A stretch of DNA of 64,000 nt from Bacillota bacterium (lineage in GTDB: Bacteria; Bacillota; Clostridia; Tissierellales; Sedimentibacteraceae), in assembly GCA_023386345.1 (NCBI GenBank), contig JAEWJT010000004.1:248001-312000 (forward strand), in the 5' to 3' direction. Under the pieces are notes generated by a model that was given only the letters and a program-made list of their open reading frames with translations, was not told the origin of the DNA and did no database searches. The translations under genes were made by a program, and so were the position numbers. Below are positions 51,647 to 60,542 of the stretch, piece after piece (position 1 is the first letter of the stretch; each line of letters begins with the position of its first letter).

Positions 51647-52369
51647 ATGAAGAAAAAAACGTATTTTTTAATGGCACTTATCTCTATTGTTATGTTATCA
51701 CCTCAAGCGTATGCCATGCACATTATGGAGGGATTTTTACCGCTACCATGGGTTATTTTTTGGTCTGTTGTAGCAATACCTTTCGTTATTCTTGGAGGAA
51801 TAAAAATATCCAAGAAGTTTAAGGAAAATCCGAGCCAAAAATTATTATTTGCTTTAGTTACAGCATTTGTGTTTATTTTGTCAGCACTTAAAATGCCATC
51901 TGTAACAGGAAGTACATCTCATCCTACAGGAACAGGCTTGGGAGCAATATTGTTTGGACCATCAGCTATGGCTGTATCAGGACTAATTGTACTTTTATTC
52001 CAAGCACTTTTATTAGCTCACGGCGGGATAACCACATTAGGCGCTAATGTATTCTCAATGGCAGTTGCAGGACCATTTGTTTCATACCTAGTATATAAGC
52101 TAGTTAAGGGCAAAAATAAAAACCTTGCAGTTTTTCTTGCAGCAGCTTTGGGAGATTTTGTAACATACATAGTAACAGCTGGACAGCTTGCTCTTGCTCA
52201 TCCTGACCCAGTTGGAGGAGTTATGGCATCAATGATTAAATTCTTAGGTGTTTTTGCTGTAACTCAAATTCCACTTGCAATAGCAGAGGGAGTACTTACT
52301 GTTATTATTTATGATTTAATAGTGAAATATCAAAATGAAGGAGGATTTAAACTTGAACAGAACAACTAA
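51647..52369 (+). CDS. cbiM: Cobalt ECF transporter S component CbiM
   Basis: The substrate-binding membrane protein of the cobalt importer. A signal peptide (to about residue 23) precedes the mature start MHIMEGFLP, whose histidine and N-terminal amine bind metal in this family. Later segments are LKMPSVTGSTSHPTGTGLGAILFGP and LLAHGGITTLGANVFSMAVAGP. 240 residues. RBS TTAGGAGG. Confidence 0.96.
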   Translation: MKKKTYFLMALISIVMLSPQAYAMHIMEGFLPLPWVIFWSVVAIPFVILGGIKISKKFKENPSQKLLFALVTAFVFILSALKMPSVTGSTSHPTGTGLGAILFGPSAMAVSGLIVLLFQALLLAHGGITTLGANVFSMAVAGPFVSYLVYKLVKGKNKNLAVFLAAALGDFVTYIVTAGQLALAHPDPVGGVMASMIKFLGVFAVTQIPLAIAEGVLTVIIYDLIVKYQNEGGFKLEQNN

Positions 52370-52661
52370 AAACATACTGCTTATATTGTTTGTAATAGTT
52401 TTACTTGCAACCCCTTTAATGCTATTAAAGGATGCTGAATTCGGAGGAGCTGATGGACAGGCTGAAGGTGTTATAAGTGAAATAAATCCTGAATATGAGC
52501 CATGGTTTAGCCCATTTATAGAACCAGCAAGTGGTGAAATAGAAAGCTTGCTCTTCTCATTGCAGGCAGCTATAGGAGCGGGATTTATCGGATACTTTTT
52601 TGGCTTTGTAAAAGGAAAAAGAAACGCTTTATCAGATGTAAATACTAAGGCAAAGGGTTAA
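52353..52661 (+). CDS. cbiN: Cobalt transporter component CbiN
   Basis: A 102-residue protein with two membrane segments (NILLILFVIVLLATPLMLL and SLQAAIGAGFIGYFFGFVKG) and the loop DAEFGGADGQAEGVI typical of CbiN, which helps load CbiM with cobalt. A TTG start at 52353 is chosen because AAGGAGG (52337-52343) lies nine bases before it; the ATG at 52335 would sit on that RBS. It overlaps the end of cbiM. Confidence 0.93.
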   Translation: MNRTTKNILLILFVIVLLATPLMLLKDAEFGGADGQAEGVISEINPEYEPWFSPFIEPASGEIESLLFSLQAAIGAGFIGYFFGFVKGKRNALSDVNTKAKG

Positions 52662-52667
52662 TGTAAA

Positions 52668-53372
52668 ATGCTTATAATCGATAGCCTAGCTTATACAAAT
52701 AAATTTTCCAATTCAAATCCATTTGTCAAGGTTTTGTTTTCTTTGGCTGTTATTGTACTTTCTATTGCCAATTCAAATATATATTTTGCATTGGTGATGA
52801 TAGCTTTGGTTATAATACTTACACTGGTGGGGGCACAAATACCCACCAGTGCATATGTAAAAATGCTTCTGGCACCGCTGGTATTTCTTTTTATAAGCAT
52901 TTTAACTATTATATTTTCCTTTGGTTTTTCAAAGGTAGCAGTATCTAATTTTGTGTTTGTAAAGCAATTTGACTTCTTAAATTTTTATTTTGGAATTCCG
53001 TTAGGTGCTTTTGAAAAAGGTATTATACTTACATTGAGAGCTATCAGTGCAATAGTAGGTATGTATTTTTTGATACTTACGACACCTATAAATCAGCAAA
53101 TAAGGGTAATGAAGAAATTTAGACTTCCCTCTATGTTTATTGAGCTGTATGTATTGACATACAGATTTATAACAATATTTTTTGAAGAAGCTAGAGAGAT
53201 ACATATGGCTCAAAAAATAAAATTCGGATATGATGGCTATAGCAACTCCATGAATTCATTGGCAATTTTGATAAAAACATTGTTTGTCAGAGTTATGCAA
53301 AGATATAGGGAAATGGAAGCTGTATTAGAAATAAAATTTTTTGATGGTAATTTTTATACGGAAGAAGGATAA
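52668..53372 (+). CDS. cbiQ: ECF transporter transmembrane component CbiQ
   Basis: A 234-residue T component with five or six hydrophobic segments. Coupling-helix features lie in PINQQIRVMKKFRLPSMFIELYVLTYRFITIFFEEAREIHMAQKIKFG, which contacts the ATPase. It follows cbiN by six bases. Confidence 0.93.
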   Translation: MLIIDSLAYTNKFSNSNPFVKVLFSLAVIVLSIANSNIYFALVMIALVIILTLVGAQIPTSAYVKMLLAPLVFLFISILTIIFSFGFSKVAVSNFVFVKQFDFLNFYFGIPLGAFEKGIILTLRAISAIVGMYFLILTTPINQQIRVMKKFRLPSMFIELYVLTYRFITIFFEEAREIHMAQKIKFGYDGYSNSMNSLAILIKTLFVRVMQRYREMEAVLEIKFFDGNFYTEEG

Positions 53373-53382
53373 AAAATCAATT

Positions 53383-54186
53383 ATGTTAAAAATGGAGAAT
53401 GTAACATATGAATACGCTGATAAAACAGTAGCTCTCAACAATGTCAGCATTGATTTAAGTAAAGGCAAAAAAATTGGAATTATAGGCTCTAACGGTGCAG
53501 GCAAATCAACTCTCTTTATGAATTTTTTAGGTATCTTGAAGCCTTTACGTGGAAAGGTGCTTTATAAGGGCAATGATTTGAAATACGATAAAAAATCTTT
53601 AATTGAGTTAAGAAAAAATGTTGGTATAGTGTTTCAAGACCCTGATAAGCAACTGTTTTTTTCAAATGTATATGATGATATTGCATTTGCACTTAGAAAT
53701 TTAAAGTACAGTAAAGAAGAAATAAAGTACAGAGTTGCAAAGGCTATGGAAAAAACCAATACAGAGGATTTAAAGAACAAACCTGTTCATTTTTTAAGTT
53801 ATGGACAAAAAAAGAATGTGTCCATAGCAGGAGTATCGACATTGGATCAGAGTATATTGCTATTTGATGAGCCGACGGCCGGACTTGACTATGCTTCCAG
53901 AGAGAATGTAAAAAAAATACTAAATGGATTTGTGGAAGAGGACGGAAAATCAATTGTTGTTTCTAGCCATGATATGAATTTCATATACGAAATATGCGAT
54001 TATATTTATGTTTTAAACAAAGGAAGCGTAATAGGAGAGGGTGAAGGAAGTCAAATATTTTTAGATAAAAAAATCCTTGAGGAAGCTTCTCTGGAAGAGC
54101 CATTTTTGATAAAGGCTCACAAATATCTAAAAAAGCCCCTTTTTAAAAGTGAACAAGAATTGTTTTGTGATATTACTTCTTGCTAA
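53383..54186 (+). CDS. cbiO: Cobalt ECF transporter ATPase CbiO
   Basis: A 267-residue ATPase: Walker A GSNGAGKST, Q-loop FQDPDKQLFF, signature-like LSYGQKKNVSIAGV and Walker B ILLFDEPTAGLD. LSYGQ replaces LSGGQ, as in many ECF ATPases. ATG 53383 is chosen over the overlapping upstream frame start at 53341, which lies within cbiQ. It closes the cobalamin run; no clear terminator follows. Confidence 0.93.
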   Translation: MLKMENVTYEYADKTVALNNVSIDLSKGKKIGIIGSNGAGKSTLFMNFLGILKPLRGKVLYKGNDLKYDKKSLIELRKNVGIVFQDPDKQLFFSNVYDDIAFALRNLKYSKEEIKYRVAKAMEKTNTEDLKNKPVHFLSYGQKKNVSIAGVSTLDQSILLFDEPTAGLDYASRENVKKILNGFVEEDGKSIVVSSHDMNFIYEICDYIYVLNKGSVIGEGEGSQIFLDKKILEEASLEEPFLIKAHKYLKKPLFKSEQELFCDITSC

Positions 54187-54309
54187 ATGTGGTTTTAGCT
54201 TCCTGTATATTGTAAAAATTACTTTGTTTAGTAAAATATTATTTTAAATATGACATACTGTTGTCTTGTTAGAGGTGATAAAATAATATAAAAGGGAGAT
54301 GATTTTAGA

Positions 54310-55353
54310 GTGAAGAAAATAATTAATGATTTCAAAACGAGTGGTGGTAAACATTGTATAACTACTGCACTAAAACAAGTGTTTGAATATTATAGCTATC
54401 CACTTACAGAAGAAATGATTTTTGGAATTGGCTCAGGACTATCTTTTGTATATATTAATCTTACTAAATCGCCGATGGTATCTGGAAGAGTAAAACCTTT
54501 TGAGTTTGAAAAAAGACTTGCTGAGAGACTTAATATTGAAATAAAATGCAAATCCAGTAGTAAATATAAAACTGTATTTGATAAAACACTAAAACTATTA
54601 GATAATAATAAACCAGTTTTAGTTTATGTAGATATGCCGTATCTTAATTATCTAAATTTGGGTGAAGATAGCCATTTTGGCGGACATGCAGTAGTTATAT
54701 TTGGCTACGATAACGAAATACAAAAATTTTATATAAGTGATAGAGATAACTCAGATAATGCCATTAGGACACCAAAAGGTTATATATCTAAAGATTATCA
54801 TTTGGTAGATTATAAACAAGTAGAAATGGCTCGAAATAGTAAGTATAGACCTTTTCCTTCAAATAATAAATATCTTGATATAAAGTTTGATGATTATAAA
54901 CAAGTGACATCGGATATAATATTTTCAGCTATAAACGAAACTTGCAATAATATGTTAAATTCACCTGCACAATTGTTAGGTTTAAATGGTATTAATAAAT
55001 TTTCTAAGGAAATATTAAAGTGGAGTAAGTTTGATGAAGAAAAAATAAAAATAGCAGGAATTACAAATTACTTTATGATTAACGCTGATGGTGGCACAGG
55101 TGGTGGTATTTTCAGAAGGATGTATGGAGATTTTCTAATACAGGCAAGTAATATTATTAATTGTGAAGAAATGAAGCAATTAGGCATAGAATATATCACA
55201 ATCTCCGAAAAATGGGATGAGATTGGAGAGTTAATGTGGAAATTATCTGAAACAGCAGATAAACAATTATTACAAAAAATGTCTGATATAATAAAGGAAA
55301 TACATGCAGAGGAAACTGATGTATTAACTAAATTACATCAAATAGTTAAATAG
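54310..55353 (+). CDS. BtrH N-terminal domain protein (DUF4872 type)
   Basis: A 347-residue cytosolic protein. The start HCITTALKQVFEYYSYPLTEEMIFGIGSGLSF and the segment DSHFGGHAVVIFGYD match the BtrH N-terminal (papain-like) family: the cysteine in KHC and histidine in GGHAV are plausible catalytic residues. The C-terminal half with NADGGTGGGIFRRMYGDFL fits DUF4872. BtrH in butirosin synthesis is an acyltransferase moving an ACP-bound acyl group; the role here is unknown. GTG start behind AAAAGGGAG. It stands alone between the cobalamin operon and the asnS leader. Confidence 0.8.
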   Translation: MKKIINDFKTSGGKHCITTALKQVFEYYSYPLTEEMIFGIGSGLSFVYINLTKSPMVSGRVKPFEFEKRLAERLNIEIKCKSSSKYKTVFDKTLKLLDNNKPVLVYVDMPYLNYLNLGEDSHFGGHAVVIFGYDNEIQKFYISDRDNSDNAIRTPKGYISKDYHLVDYKQVEMARNSKYRPFPSNNKYLDIKFDDYKQVTSDIIFSAINETCNNMLNSPAQLLGLNGINKFSKEILKWSKFDEEKIKIAGITNYFMINADGGTGGGIFRRMYGDFLIQASNIINCEEMKQLGIEYITISEKWDEIGELMWKLSETADKQLLQKMSDIIKEIHAEETDVLTKLHQIVK

Positions 55354-55461
55354 ATGATAAATCGCATATAATGTGAACGCCTATTTTTATTGTATAAATC
55401 AACAATTAAATCTAACAGAAATTAATATAAAAACAATTAAAAATATTTTTAAATTTTCCTA

Positions 55462-55490
55462 TTGCAAAAATTGTATAAATGGATTATAAT
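55462..55490 (+). promoter_or_regulatory. Promoter of the asnS leader
   Basis: TTGCAA (55462-55467), 17-base spacer, TATAAT (55485-55490). Confidence 0.75.
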
Positions 55491-55499
55491 TGAAAAAAT

Positions 55500-55757
55500 T
55501 ATATATGTAAATTATGATGACAGGAAAAAGTAGTATATAAAACAAGTCAAAGAGAGATAGGATAAGGTGAGAGCCTATTACAATGTTATATATGAAGAAC
55601 ATCCTTGAGTATTCAACCGAAATGTTTAAAGTAGGCTTGAACGCGTCCAAAGCGTTATTTGGTCAAGTGAACTTTTTATTTATAGAAAGTTAATTTGGGT
55701 GGTACCGCGGAATTTGTAGCCCTTTCGTCCCTTATTTTAGGATGAAAGGGCTTTTTA
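55500..55757 (+). promoter_or_regulatory. T-box leader of asnS
   Basis: Stem I begins near 55545 and contains AGGATAAGGTGAGAGCC; a likely specifier codon AAC (Asn) is at 55598-55600. The T-box TGGGTGGTACCGCGG (55696-55710) pairs with the tRNA acceptor end. The terminator AGCCCTTTCGTCC/GGATGAAAGGGCT (55718-55752) with a T run follows. Uncharged tRNA-Asn should permit read-through. Confidence 0.93.
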
Positions 55758-55905
55758 TATTATAATGTTAAAAAGATAGTGTTAAAAATTATAACTAATT
55801 GATGGGTTTTTGATTATAAAAAACAAGCTAAATAGAACTCATCCCATTATTTTATGGAGAGAATTATACTTTTTGACAATCTAAAAGAAAGGAATGGTAG
55901 TTAAA

Positions 55906-57294
55906 ATGAAAGCAATTGACATTAAACAATTGTACAAAATCGCAGATACGCTATATGATAAAGAAGTCTGCGTAAATGGTTGGGTTAAAACAGTTAGAGA
56001 TTCAAAAAATTTTGGATTTATCGAATTAAATGATGGAACATTTTTCAAAAGTGTTCAAATTGTATTTGAAGAAAACTTAGATAATTTTGAAGAGGTTAAG
56101 AAATTTTCAACAGGAAGCGGTATTTCTGTTAAAGGTATACTTATCAAAACACCTGAATCTAAGCAAGCATTTGAGATTAAAGCGACAGAAATTGTATTGG
56201 AAGCAGAATCTGATAGCAGCTTTCCACTTCAAAAGAAAAAGCACAGCTTTGAGTATTTGAGAACTATAGCTCATTTAAGACCAAGGAGCAATACATTTTC
56301 AGCAGTATTTAGAGTTCGTTCTGTGGCATCATATGCTATTCACAAATTTTTCAATGAAAGAGGCTTTGTGTACGCACATACTCCAATAATTACAGCAAAT
56401 GATGCTGAGGGTGCCGGAGAAACTTTCCAAGTAACAACTCTTGATCTTGGAAACATAGAGAAAAAGGATGGAAAAGTAGATTTTTCAAAAGATTTCTTTG
56501 CAACACCGGTAAATTTAGCAGTTACAGGACAGCTTGAGGCTGAAACATTTGCATTGGCGTTTAAAAATACCTATACTTTCGGACCAACATTTAGAGCTGA
56601 AAATTCAAACACAACAAGACACGCTTCTGAATTCTGGATGATAGAGCCAGAGATAGCTTTTGCAGACTTAAATGATGATATGGATTTGGCAGAAGATATG
56701 GTTAAATACATTATCAAATATGTTATGGAAAATGCACCAGAGGAAATGGAGTTCTTTAACAATTTCATAGATAAAGGCTTGTTTGATAGATTAAGTAATG
56801 TTGTAAATTCTGATTTTGGAAGAATTACTTACACTGAAGCTATTGAAATATTAAAGAAAAATAATGATAAGTTTGAATATCCTGTTGAGTGGGGTTCTGA
56901 TATACAAACAGAGCATGAAAGATATTTAGCAGAGCATATATTTAAAAGACCTGTTTTTGTTACTGATTATCCAAAGGACATCAAGGCGTTTTATATGAAA
57001 TTAAATGATGACGGTAAAACAGTAGCAGCTACTGACTTGCTTGTTCCGGGAGTTGGCGAGATGATAGGTGGTTCTCAAAGGGAAACAAGATATGATGTTT
57101 TAGTTAAGCGTATGGAAGAGATGAATATCCCAGAAAAAGATTTGTGGTGGTATTTAGAGCTTAGAAAATACGGTGGAGTTAAGCATGCAGGATATGGATT
57201 AGGATTTGAAAGATTTTTAATGTACATCACAGGCATGACAAACATAAGAGACGTAATCCCGTTCCCAAGAACACCAAAGTCTGCAGAGTTTTAG
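55906..57294 (+). CDS. asnS: Asparaginyl-tRNA synthetase
   Basis: A class IIb synthetase that charges tRNA-Asn. The 462-residue product has the OB-fold anticodon-binding domain (VCVNGWVKTVRDSKNFGFIELNDGT) and class II motifs: motif 2 FRAENSNTTRHASEFWMIEPE and motif 3 YGLGFERFLMYITGMTNIRDVIPFPRTP. ATG 55906 is preferred over 55894 because AAAGGA lies 12 bases upstream. About 150 nt of extra leader with a small hairpin lies between the T-box terminator and the start. Confidence 0.97.
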   Translation: MKAIDIKQLYKIADTLYDKEVCVNGWVKTVRDSKNFGFIELNDGTFFKSVQIVFEENLDNFEEVKKFSTGSGISVKGILIKTPESKQAFEIKATEIVLEAESDSSFPLQKKKHSFEYLRTIAHLRPRSNTFSAVFRVRSVASYAIHKFFNERGFVYAHTPIITANDAEGAGETFQVTTLDLGNIEKKDGKVDFSKDFFATPVNLAVTGQLEAETFALAFKNTYTFGPTFRAENSNTTRHASEFWMIEPEIAFADLNDDMDLAEDMVKYIIKYVMENAPEEMEFFNNFIDKGLFDRLSNVVNSDFGRITYTEAIEILKKNNDKFEYPVEWGSDIQTEHERYLAEHIFKRPVFVTDYPKDIKAFYMKLNDDGKTVAATDLLVPGVGEMIGGSQRETRYDVLVKRMEEMNIPEKDLWWYLELRKYGGVKHAGYGLGFERFLMYITGMTNIRDVIPFPRTPKSAEF

Positions 57295-57322
57295 TATACA
57301 AAATAGTTGGGGAAAATATAAT

Positions 57323-57700
57323 ATGAGAAGAATAAAAATATTATCTATAGTAGCATTGATTATGTTATTACTTTCAGCTTGCTCATCAACTAAGTTTGAT
57401 GGGAGCAGAACTGGAAATGAAAGTCAGCTAATTATGGAGTATAAGGTTTTAAACAAGGAAGATTATCAAATTTTAGAATTAGAAAATGGAGATACTGTTG
57501 ATTTTAAAATAGTTAGTGAAAGTGGAAAAGTAGATATTATCCTTCAAAAAGATGGCGAAACGCCAGTATATAAAGGCGTGGATATACCTACAAGTTCATT
57601 TTCGGTTGATATATCTGAAAGCGGCAAATACAAAGTTTCTGTAATAGGTAAAAATGCAAAAGGAAATGTTAGCATTATTAAAAGACATAGTGATAAGTAA
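57323..57700 (+). CDS. Small lipoprotein
   Basis: A 125-residue secreted lipoprotein with lipobox LLSAC (C20). The mature part is mainly beta (GDTVDFKIVSESGKVDIILQKDGETPVYKG ... FSVDISESGKYKVSVIGKNAKGNVSI), resembling small immunoglobulin-like or C-terminal bacterial pre-peptidase sandwich domains. It starts 28 bases after asnS and may share its transcript. Function unknown. Confidence 0.75.
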   Translation: MRRIKILSIVALIMLLLSACSSTKFDGSRTGNESQLIMEYKVLNKEDYQILELENGDTVDFKIVSESGKVDIILQKDGETPVYKGVDIPTSSFSVDISESGKYKVSVIGKNAKGNVSIIKRHSDK

Positions 57701-57790
57701 TATTTTTAATATTATTAAATAGTATTGAAAATAACATTTATAAATTCTAATTAAATAATAGGGTTACATTGAAAGGTAGGGTTAAATTAT

Positions 57791-59572
57791 ATGCAAATCA
57801 AGGAAAGAGTTCAAAAATTACAAGAATTAATGAAACAAAATGGCGTAGATGCTTATATAATACCAAGCTCAGATGCACACCAAAGCGAATATGTAGCTGC
57901 TCATTGGGGTTCAAGAAAATGGATAACAGGGTTTACAGGCTCGGCAGGAACGTCTGTTATAACTTTGGAAAATGGAAATGGACTTTGGACAGATGGAAGA
58001 TACTTTATACAAGCTGAAAAACAATTAGAGAATTCCAGTATAGATTTATATAAGATGGGACAGCCGTCAGTTCCAACTATTGCAGAATGGTTAAAGGAAA
58101 ACTTAAAAGATGGAGCAACTATTGGTTTTGATGGAAAAGTTATATCTAAGTCTTTCTACGATAGTTTAGACAAAGCCTTATGTTCAAAAGAAATAAAATA
58201 TAATTTAGAGAATGACTTAATTGGCCAAATTTGGAATGATAGACCTGAAATTCCAATGGATAATTTCTATTCATTAGATGTTAAATTTGCTGGAAAATGC
58301 AGAGTAGAAAAATTAAATGAAGTAAGAGAGCATATGAAAGCAGAGTCTATTACTCATTTTGTTTTAAGTTCGCTAGATGATATTGCTTGGCTATTTAATA
58401 TTAGAGGAAATGATGTTCCTAATAATCCTGTTATAATATCTTACGCGCTTATATCAATGGATGAAGCTATATTATTTGTTGATTCTAAAAAGCTTACTGA
58501 TGATATTAAGTCTGAACTTGTTAAGGATGGTATATCTATAAAGCAATATGATGAATTAGATAAATGCTTAAAAACGTTAAATAACAAAAATGTAGTATCA
58601 TATGACGCAGCAAAGACAAATATGTGGATTGTAAATTCTTTATCTTCTGATGTAAAAAAATTAGAAGAGCAAAATTACACTACTAAATTAAAAGCTGTTA
58701 AAAATGATATAGAACTTCAAAATATGAGAGACTCACAGATTACAGATGGAGTAGCTATGGTTAAATTCTTGTACTGGTTAGATACTAACTTAGGAAAAGA
58801 AAAAATAACTGAAATTTCTGCAAGTGAGAAATTAGCACAGTTTAGAGCTGAGGGAGAAAATTTCAAGGGTATGAGCTTTACAACTATAGCAGGCTACAAA
58901 GAGCATGCGGCAATGATGCACTACTCATCAACTCCTGAAACTGATGTAGAGCTTTTAAAAGAAGGAATGTTTTTAGTTGACTCAGGTGGACAATACTTAG
59001 GTGGAACTACTGATATAACTAGAACTATGGTATTAGGAAATCTAACACCAGAAGAAAAGAGAGATTTCACTTTAGTTCTTAAAGGTTTTATAGGTTTAAG
59101 CAGAGCTAAATTTTTATATGGGAGTACTGGAACTAACCTTGACATACTTGCAAGAGGACCATTATGGCAGTATGGTATAGATTATAAGTGCGGTACAGGT
59201 CACGGTGTAGGATTCTTTTTAAATGTCCATGAAGGACCTCAAGGAATTAGAAACAATCATGTACCTGCTGTTTTAGAGGCTGGTATGAATGTAACTAATG
59301 AGCCAGGTGTTTACAAAGAGGGTAGACATGGTATTAGAATAGAAAATATGCTAGTAGTAAGAAAAGATGAAGAAACTGAATCAGGGCAATTCATGAATTT
59401 TGAAACAATTACTTTCTGTCCGATAGATTTAAATGGAGTAATCGTTGATATGCTAAGCCAAGAAGAAAGAGCATGGCTAAATAGCTATCATAAAGAAGTA
59501 TACGAAAAGTTAAGCCCATCTCTAAGCGAAGAACAAAGAGCATGGTTAAAATATAATACAAGAGCAATATAA
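57791..59572 (+). CDS. pepP: Aminopeptidase P family (Xaa-Pro aminopeptidase)
   Basis: A cytosolic metallopeptidase that removes N-terminal residues before proline. At 593 residues it is the long three-domain form: two creatinase-like N-terminal domains, then a pita-bread domain with the metal ligands in LVDSGGQYLGGTTDITRTM (two Asp), GTGHGVGFFLNVHEGP (His), NEPGVYKEG (Glu) and ENMLVV (Glu). The first residues match IKERVQKLQELMKQNGVDAYIIPSSDAHQSEY of this family. Confidence 0.94.
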   Translation: MQIKERVQKLQELMKQNGVDAYIIPSSDAHQSEYVAAHWGSRKWITGFTGSAGTSVITLENGNGLWTDGRYFIQAEKQLENSSIDLYKMGQPSVPTIAEWLKENLKDGATIGFDGKVISKSFYDSLDKALCSKEIKYNLENDLIGQIWNDRPEIPMDNFYSLDVKFAGKCRVEKLNEVREHMKAESITHFVLSSLDDIAWLFNIRGNDVPNNPVIISYALISMDEAILFVDSKKLTDDIKSELVKDGISIKQYDELDKCLKTLNNKNVVSYDAAKTNMWIVNSLSSDVKKLEEQNYTTKLKAVKNDIELQNMRDSQITDGVAMVKFLYWLDTNLGKEKITEISASEKLAQFRAEGENFKGMSFTTIAGYKEHAAMMHYSSTPETDVELLKEGMFLVDSGGQYLGGTTDITRTMVLGNLTPEEKRDFTLVLKGFIGLSRAKFLYGSTGTNLDILARGPLWQYGIDYKCGTGHGVGFFLNVHEGPQGIRNNHVPAVLEAGMNVTNEPGVYKEGRHGIRIENMLVVRKDEETESGQFMNFETITFCPIDLNGVIVDMLSQEERAWLNSYHKEVYEKLSPSLSEEQRAWLKYNTRAI

Positions 59573-59581
59573 TATAACTAG

Positions 59582-59611
59582 AAGCCACAGAATGAGTACT
59601 GTGGCTTTTTA
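59582..59611 (+). terminator. Terminator of pepP
   Basis: AAGCCACAG and CTGTGGCTT with an 8-nt loop and a T run. Confidence 0.9.
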
Positions 59612-59646
59612 AATGTTAAATTTAATAAAATTCTAAAAAAAATTAA

Positions 59647-59675
59647 TTGACAAAGAAAAGCACTAGCGATATTAT
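59647..59675 (+). promoter_or_regulatory. Promoter of tetR
   Basis: TTGACA (59647-59652), 17-base spacer, TATTAT (59670-59675). Confidence 0.75.
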
Positions 59676-59677
59676 AA

Positions 59678-59699
59678 GACTATAATTCATAAAATAGTC
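59678..59699 (+). promoter_or_regulatory. Probable TetR operator at its own promoter
   Basis: GACTAT (59678-59683) and ATAGTC (59694-59699) flank the likely transcription start; outer AGCGA/TCGCT extends the symmetry. The GACTA/TAGTC half-sites recur before the exporter gene. Confidence 0.55.
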
Positions 59700-59732
59700 G
59701 CTTAATTTTAAAATATAGTTCTGGAGGTATTT

Positions 59733-60317
59733 ATGTCACCCAAAATTTTTAGTATTGCTGAAAGAGAGGAAGTCAAAACAAAGCTGTTAAACATAGGATT
59801 TGAGCTAATCAAGGCAAATGGAATGACTCATGCTTCGGTTGAAAAAATCACTAAAGCAGCAGGAATTGGAAAAAGCACTTTTTACAATTTTTTTCTGTCA
59901 AAGGAGGTGTTTGTAAGCGAAATTATCAGCTATCAGCGTGATAAATCTAAACAGCTGTTTATGGATATTCTTGGAGAGCGCGAAAAGATGAGCATTGACG
60001 AAGCAAAGGTCTTTTTTGAGCGAATTACTATTAATCAAGATAGTATTTATCGCTATCTAACAGCTGAGGATTTAGAGAAGTTAAAGTCAGCACTACCATC
60101 TGATTATGTGATAAATTATCAGGTGGAGGAACAGACAATGAACAGCCTTTTTTCTCATATAGATGGTATAAGAGCCGATATTGATTTGAAAATTGTTGCG
60201 AATTTGATGAAAATTATGGCAATTTCTTCTATGAACAAGGATTCTCTGCATACAGAGGCTTTAGATAAAACCTTTAAACTTATATGTGGAACTTTGTTTG
60301 ATTATATTTGTAAATAA
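59733..60317 (+). CDS. TetR-family transcriptional regulator
   Basis: A 194-residue regulator with an N-terminal helix-turn-helix (ANGMTHASVEKITKAAGIGKSTFYNFFLSKEVFVSEII) and a helical ligand domain. It lies immediately before a heterodimeric ABC exporter, with palindromes at both promoters, so it most likely represses itself and the exporter. RBS TGGAGG. Confidence 0.92.
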   Translation: MSPKIFSIAEREEVKTKLLNIGFELIKANGMTHASVEKITKAAGIGKSTFYNFFLSKEVFVSEIISYQRDKSKQLFMDILGEREKMSIDEAKVFFERITINQDSIYRYLTAEDLEKLKSALPSDYVINYQVEEQTMNSLFSHIDGIRADIDLKIVANLMKIMAISSMNKDSLHTEALDKTFKLICGTLFDYICK

Positions 60318-60340
60318 AAGCTTCTTATTTTTTATTATTT

Positions 60341-60426
60341 TATCTAATTAGGAAAGTTCTCTTTCATATTAGATAAATGAAGAATCGTTCCGATTCTTAC
60401 ATAGAGTAAAGATAGTTTACTTTTTT
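60341..60426 (+). terminator. Hairpin cluster after tetR
   Basis: TATCTAAT/ATTAGATA (60341, 60368), AGAATCG-TTC-CGATTCT (60381-60397) and AGTAAA-GATAG-TTTACT with a T run (60405-60426). The last is the likely terminator. Confidence 0.6.
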
Positions 60427-60497
60427 ATCATAAAAATTTCATTTAAGCTTAGTTGTGTTTATAATTTCTATGTACTGTTAAATGAAATTTAGCAATA

Positions 60498-60515
60498 AGT
60501 TAGTCAAGACTAACT
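60498..60515 (+). promoter_or_regulatory. Operator palindrome upstream of the exporter
   Basis: AGTTAGTC-AA-GACTAACT is a perfect 8-bp inverted repeat, 28 bases before the exporter start. It shares GACTA/TAGTC with the tetR promoter site. Confidence 0.65.
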
Positions 60516-60542
60516 AAATATAAAATTATGAAAGGATTTATT

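Noticed and set aside
55545..55580. GGATAAG in the asnS leader as a third copy of the selB/MacA element
   Set aside because: It belongs to T-box stem I; the rest of the element (AATCGGYGCAT and the closing stem) is absent.
55757..55905. Second regulatory RNA between the T-box terminator and asnS
   Set aside because: Only a short hairpin (TGATGGG/CCCATTA) is visible; no known motif.
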